Part shown: piece after piece, positions 61,701 to 64,000 of the stretch
Layout of the letters: every line of letters starts with the position of its first letter
How positions within the stretch are numbered: the stretch's first letter is position 1
Assembly (NCBI GenBank): GCA_024516035.1
Contig: CM044955.1
Location: 42,928,574 to 42,992,573, forward strand
DNA: 64,000 nt
Origin: Bactericera cockerelli
Taxonomy: Eukaryota > Arthropoda > Insecta > Hemiptera > Triozidae
Direction: 5' to 3'
Program-made: the position numbers and the translations under genes
The notes under the pieces: generated by a model
Databases searched by the model: none
Told to the model about the DNA's origin: nothing
Seen by the model: the letters and a program-made list of their open reading frames with translations, nothing else

Positions 61701-62619
61701 AACGTTAGAATTTTTCAATTATTTTTGAAATGGTTGAGAATTGTAAAAAAAAACCGAGAAGTGTGTATCTCTTAAATTGAAATTGCTAGCAATTGATATA
61801 AACCTTATTCAAATCGGACAAACTTTTCTTATGTTCGGCTAAGTCGCAACGCAAAAATGGTTCGGCTAAGTATTGCTGCGTGAGGATGTGTGTGTGTGTG
61901 TGTGTGTGTGCGTGTGTCTGTGTGCACCCTGATGATTTTTTTTATTGTTTGAACCTCGAGTGGGAAAGAGAGATCAGCTCCACTCATACCTCCTGAGGAG
62001 TATGACTTTTGACTAATAAAAAAATGATGTAAAGGATTAATGATGTGCAAACCTCAAAAATTGTAAAGAAACTCCTGTTTCGTCACAAATAATGCATAAG
62101 GAGTTATCATACTTGTGTTAATCACAATCGTGATATCACAACTTTACTAAATATTCTTAACTTGGAACTTGAACCACCGACCTCCAGGTTACAAGTCGAT
62201 CAAGCTGCTGAGGCTGGTAATCTCTATATATAAAACAGAAAAAAGGACTACCTACCTACCTACCTACCTACCTATGTTTGTTTGTTTGTTTGTTTGTCCG
62301 GAGTTGTTTAGCCAAAACGGTAAGAGATAGCGAAAAATGTCTCAGAATTGACCCCCCCAAAACCATTATCGCTTTGTCCAGAAAAATTATAAAAAGTTCA
62401 AAAAGGCATTGCTGTCCAGCAGTACGGCCATGCCTTAGTAAATTTGAAATTTAGTCCCGTTGCAAAGCACGGGCAAACGGCTAGTAATACATAAGTACTT
62501 TATATTGTGTACATTACAGTTGTCAGTTGCTTACCTCTTGAATATTAGCAGCCACAAATAGGAAGTAGACGCAGCAAAATCCAAGCTGTGTGATGACTAG
62601 GAATACGTTAATTACTAAT
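47806..62619 (-). CDS. SLC36-type proton/amino-acid transporter, 3' part of gene
   Basis: Multipass membrane symporter of the PAT/SLC36 family (Drosophila pathetic group), moving small amino acids with protons at plasma or lysosomal membranes. Exons from 5' to 3' on the - strand: 62619-62535, 52313-52041, 51125-50944, 50055-49896, and a last exon ending at 47806. The junctions read FVAANIQE|VVAHYL, YAFEGIGV|VLPLENNM and LPSND[I]VRLTMALAI, exactly the family order. The N-terminal ~100-150 residues lie beyond the right edge. Two one-base shifts (50001-50004, ~48035-48040) and an unresolved last acceptor are noted. The gene converges on fat with 6.7 kb between stop codons. Confidence 0.88.
48729..48841 (+). 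repeat. dispersed ~115-bp repeat, copy 2
   Basis: Matches 11757-11872 with only a few mismatches. It is followed by a short tandem duplication of CTGGTCTACTCCCTGTTTA (about 48838-48890). Confidence 0.65.
48964..49582. mobile_element. ~650-bp dispersed element, copy 2
   Basis: Second copy of the element at 77-709 in the same orientation, in a transporter-gene intron, with the same ACTTTC...GGGATAAGGAAAGT ends and GT microsatellite. A third stub, only the hairpin start, is at 58767-58804. Confidence 0.75.
49896..50055 (-). CDS. SLC36 transporter exon
   Basis: After acceptor tttgcccaaag-like AG (50056-50057): VRLTMALAIFLSYGLQF, a one-base loss at 50001-50004 (TTCTAG for TTCTAxG), then YVPMNVLWPPLQARLKNENA and LKYGEYVLRAGLVTLT. 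Donor ACAT|gtaagt. FYVP, WP and YGEY-LR are hallmark SLC36 residues. Confidence 0.88.
50130..50395. mobile_element. SINE fragments (family A body; tRNA-Met-like head)
   Basis: 50130-50262 is a reversed, degraded family A body (CATCCCGTAGTATGTC ... AAGGTGCTGGGTCAAC). 50322-50390 is a forward tRNA-like sequence (TAATTAGAGCGCTGGTCTCATAATC, box B GTTCAGATCCC) resembling tRNA-Met but without a closing acceptor stem. I do not call it a functional tRNA. Confidence 0.5.
50625..50680. repeat. palindrome TGTACCACGTGGTACA and half-copy
   Basis: A perfect 16-bp palindrome followed ~30 bp later by GAGTGTACCACG. It is preceded by TTAACACTAGACGACCGGG, which may be a transposon end at a TTAA site; no partner end was found. 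Confidence 0.5.
50944..51125 (-). CDS. SLC36 transporter exon
   Basis: VLPLENNMATPQDFGGLTGV, LNTGMVIVACLYTSVGFFGY, LKYGEKTKLGSITLNLPSND. Acceptor tatactcacag; donor GATAT|gtgagt; phase 0 in, phase 2 out. The LPLENNM...P..FGG...VLN.GM motif is diagnostic of SLC36. Confidence 0.95.
51867..52035 (+). mobile_element. retroposon family E, copy 4, at splice donor
   Basis: Full unit GGGTTGGGTGGAAGAAGAGA ... CCTAATAAAGC followed by ~22 A. The poly(A) ends at 52035. The transporter donor on the opposite strand is at 52039-52040 (gtgagt followed by the T tract), so the retroposon tail starts at intron base 6. Confidence 0.85.
52041..52313 (-). CDS. SLC36 transporter exon
   Basis: 91 codons, phase 0 on both sides: VVAHYLVKIHVKWFLAMLLV, PLILLNCVKSLKYLTPASLL, ASILTVSGLGITFFYMLQGL, and LPLYFGTAIYAFEGIGV. 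Covers about three membrane helices. FGTA-YAFEGIG is the family signature. Acceptor gcgtcgcag; donor GTG|gtgagt. Confidence 0.95.
52621..52711 (+). repeat. TG microsatellite
   Basis: About 90 bp of imperfect then perfect (TG)n. Other short runs: 206-250, 61885-61922 (GT/TG) and 28343-28360 (CT). Confidence 0.95.
53446..53672 (-). mobile_element. tRNA-derived SINE (family A)
   Basis: Reverse copy with tail AGCCATGAAACAGGAGC at the left and tRNA-like head at 53607-53672 (box B as GATCGAACCC). Confidence 0.75.
53965..54418 (+). repeat. 39-bp minisatellite, about 11 units
   Basis: Unit ACTATTTTTACTTTTGACGG + GTGTATTGTACTACTAAAT repeated ~11 times with few changes. Two unit types, with CTACTAAAT or CAGCTAAAT at the end, partly alternate toward the right. 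39 is divisible by 3, so one frame stays open for 174 codons as a 13-residue repeat (TIFTFDGCIVLLN). Probably not a gene: no upstream signals and no known domain. Confidence 0.9.
54461..54908 (-). repeat. 798-bp array: inverted partial unit
   Basis: Exact-looking reverse complement of 55167-55615, separated from it by 258 bp, so the array starts with a 448-bp-arm foldback. Confidence 0.9.
54911..57793 (+). repeat. ~798-bp tandem array, about 3.6 direct units
   Basis: The landmark ATTGCATAAC occurs at 54913, 55711, 56509 and 57308, giving periods of 798, 798 and 799. The last unit stops at about 57793. All units share a small frame starting ATAACCCAGGCCATTC and reading MITQAILNP.. KMTENEREQLILQSTRSI (74 codons in three copies, 60-71 in two). 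Units differ by a few percent. No known protein domain seen; satellite-like or tandemly amplified transposon piece. Confidence 0.92.
58362..58512 (-). mobile_element. tRNA-derived SINE (family A) fragment
   Basis: tRNA-like head reversed at 58440-58512: GGTTCGAACCCGGGACCTTC and GCATGGCAAGCGAG, close to the 60423 copy. Confidence 0.75.
58826..59010 (+). mobile_element. tRNA-like SINE fragment
   Basis: GCCTCCATGGCGTAACGGTTG head similar to 38656, then a tail GTGGGTAGCTGG shared with the 5S-headed SINE family. Confidence 0.55.
59180..59465 (+). repeat. ~280-bp repeat, copies in both orientations
   Basis: 59180-59465 is matched in reverse by 60884-61150 (GAGGAAGTATTGTGTCCATAA ... GATCTCTTGTATTGG). 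60000-60222 is a direct partial copy of 59083-59300. Contains ACCTTCCCACAGACCCTCCA. Family unknown. Confidence 0.75.
60297..60803 (-). mobile_element. retroposon family E split by a SINE
   Basis: The reverse family E unit (AACAAAAATATATACAGTAA ... GGCGGAG ... GGCAATCTCTTCCACCCAAC) is interrupted by SINE A at 60423-60735, which dates the SINE as the later insertion. Confidence 0.75.
60423..60735 (+). mobile_element. tRNA-derived SINE (family A), best copy
   Basis: tRNA head at 60423-60496: box A ATTAGCTCAGTGGTTAAGC, anticodon region CTTGCCATGCGG, box B GGGTTCGAACCCCCGC, with GCGCG at the start pairing with CGCGC at the end. Looks tRNA-Gly(GCC)-like. Body includes AAGGGATACCTTCCGGTGCG and ends in an A-rich AATAAAATAAAA tail. 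Confidence 0.85.
61348..61556 (-). mobile_element. 5S-rRNA-derived SINE, uninterrupted copy
   Basis: On the - strand, 61556-61480 reads GCCAGCGTTGAAGGGACCGG then TTCTTGTAGGATCACCGAAG and TTGAGCAAGGTACAGCG, which lines up with the 5' half of arthropod 5S rRNA. The tail to 61360 matches the 19545-19660 tail. Confidence 0.65.
62095..62218 (-). mobile_element. tRNA-derived SINE (family D), copy 2
   Basis: GAACCACCGACCTCCAGGTTACAAGTC is shared with 34890-34920. The adjoining body TATCATACTTGTGTTAATCAC matches 34812-34835. The Helitron-like element starts right after it. Confidence 0.65.
62221..62484 (+). mobile_element. non-autonomous Helitron-like element
   Basis: Starts TCTCTATATATAAAACAG and ends CGGCTAG, inserted between A (62220) and T (62485) with no target duplication. 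CCCGT/ACGGG (about 62457-62473) can form the subterminal hairpin ~10 bp before the CTAG. These are the Helitron end rules. Internally (CTAC)7 and (TTTG)5 tracts. No Rep/helicase. Confidence 0.8.
62535..62619 (-). CDS. SLC36 transporter, short upstream exon
   Basis: 85-bp exon too short to stand out as an open frame. Acceptor ttcttacag and donor GAG|gtaagc. It reads LVINVFLVITQLGFCCVYF then LFVAANIQE, the family's 'FLVITQLGFCCVYFVFVA' helix, and joins in phase 0 to VVAHYL at 52313. Confidence 0.92.
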
Positions 62620-64000
62620 CTGTAAGAAGAGGAAGAAAAAATAAGGAATGTAGAACTTTGGTAAAGAAAACACCATCAGAATTTAAATAAAAGATAAGGA
62701 TAATTTAAATAAAGCATTATTTAAAATAATATGAAGTGAATAATGAACATTTTCTTGTAAATTCAAGGTGATTGGAAGAAGTATTTTTTATTTGTTAATA
62801 TTTTTATTATGAGATTAAATAAATAATTTTGTTTCCAGCTTTCTAACTATAACTTAAGTCAAGATTCCACTGAGTGCAACATTTTGTTGCGCAACGCTGA
62901 GGAACGTTTCATGATCCACTCCTTCTTAAGAACGAAATGAGATCGAATCCCACAGACTTCGCAATGCTCTGCAACATTTCCCATTTAAAATTCGATACCG
63001 TTTGAATGCTACTGTTGACACTAACTTGCTTTTTTGGGATGTGCTTCGCTTTGTGTACAAACATAGTGGTTAAGTTCCACTTTAACGAAATTGAAAATAG
63101 TGTACTTCAGCCCTGAATTTTCACATTTATAAATCCCTTTTATTTTAATATGCTGGTAGCAAAATGGGTGAAAAAAAACTTACTTTGCCTGCTTAGAATA
63201 CTGTCTGAGGGCCGGGGACCTGTTTCAAAAGCTTTCTCTGTGACTCCTGAAAAACCCAAGGCAGGAACCTGCGCCCTCCTGCATAGCTCATGGGCACATT
63301 TTACCTGGAATGACGTAAGTTGAAAATGAATAATCTATGATTTTAAAAGCAAAATCCGCTCAAAAACTGATTTATTGATACACTGATTTCGTCACCATAA
63401 CTCCGTAAAAGCAATACCTTAGAAGCCTGATTTTTGTTTTTCTTGATGTCCAAGAATTAATTTATAAAATAGGATTAAATTTAAGATAAGCCAGACCCTC
63501 CTACAACAAATAGCAGTACACTATGATAACCTGACTTGAAGAACAGTCTGGATCATTCTAAATTTAATTCTTTTTTATAATCTGGCCATAAATGTTCAAG
63601 ACAAAAAGATTTTTCGAAATTGGAAAGGGGGACTAGGATTGTAGTTCTGTGCGAGTACCTCAGAGACTGTGAGTCAACTGAGAGATTCATGTGTGATTAT
63701 TTTAGGATTCATGTAGATTATGTTGGAAGGGAATCAAAAATACGACCAGTAATATGGAAACCCTACGTAAGAACAGTATGAAATATAAAAATGAATTATT
63801 TCTCTAAATTTCAAAAGGAATGTTAAAAGTCTTTTTGTAGAAACGAGCTGACAAAATTTAAATATATTTTGAAATAAAACTTAACAATAAATTTACATTT
63901 ACATATTTTACATAACTATGGTCGAACTTGAATATGTGGAATAAAAGAGTCGGTCCCCGGCGATTCCACATATCTAAGTTCGACTTTACTTTTACAAAAT
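62620..64000 (-). other. transporter upstream intron
   Basis: AT-rich; I do not recognise the expected upstream SLC36 exon. At 63921-63984 lies a hairpin mini-element: GTCGAACTTGAATATGTGGA-AT pairs with 63963-63984. Confidence 0.6.
63921..63984. mobile_element. 64-bp hairpin MITE-like element
   Basis: 22-bp arms 63921-63942 and 63963-63984 with a 20-base loop. The GTCGAACTTG end resembles the GTCGAACCTG ends of the element at 29-826, so it may be an extreme internal-deletion derivative. Confidence 0.65.

Larger units (their letters stand above)
52314..62534 (-). other. 10-kb transporter intron of repeats
   Basis: Contains a TG microsatellite (52621-52711), SINEs (53446-53672, 58362-58512, 58826-58990, 60423-60735, 61348-61556, 62095-62218), the 39-bp minisatellite, the 798-bp array, three copies of a ~250-bp repeat near 59090-61150, and a Helitron-like element. 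No host exon recognised. Confidence 0.75.

Overview
The window looks like nuclear DNA from an insect. The two genes are intron-rich with GT-AG splice sites, the intergenic DNA is AT-rich and full of transposon debris, and the larger gene matches Drosophila Fat almost motif for motif in its cytoplasmic tail. The dense SINE and MITE load and the large introns suggest a hemimetabolous insect, perhaps a hemipteran. That taxonomic guess is inference only.

The main gene is the 3' half of the atypical cadherin fat (ft), on the + strand from 1019 (entering from upstream of the window) to the stop codon at 41116-41118. Sixteen exons can be placed with matching phases. They encode about 15 of the expected 34 cadherin repeats, four EGF domains, a laminin G domain, a fifth EGF, a second laminin G domain, one transmembrane helix and the whole cytoplasmic region ending in EEYV. 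One intron (5011-24087) is 19 kb long. Eight apparent single-base frameshifts lie between 25.9 and 29.5 kb. Six look like lost bases, most of them in or beside runs of G. These look like consensus errors rather than gene decay, because all flanking protein remains conserved.

The second gene lies on the - strand and converges on fat. It is an SLC36-type (pathetic-like) proton-coupled amino-acid transporter with five visible exons between 62619 and its stop at 47806. Its N-terminal exons lie beyond the right edge. The last exon has an unresolved 5' boundary, and two more single-base shifts are visible.

The rest is repeats. 29-826: a pogo-like MITE with a nested element. 23162-24046: an 885-bp foldback element ending about 40 bp before a fat acceptor. 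31880-34600: a 5'-truncated LINE antisense in a fat intron, with an ATTACC-repeat tail. Several tRNA-derived SINE families and a 5S-rRNA-derived SINE are scattered through introns and between the genes. 53960-57793: a 39-bp minisatellite followed by a 798-bp tandem array whose first unit is inverted. 62221-62484: a small Helitron-like element. Transposon ends repeatedly sit within tens of bases of splice sites, or directly after a stop codon. I see no operon, CRISPR array, confident tRNA gene or evidence of an unknown multi-gene system. The most unusual items are the transposon/splice-site contacts, the duplicated fat C-terminus and the inverted-head satellite array.
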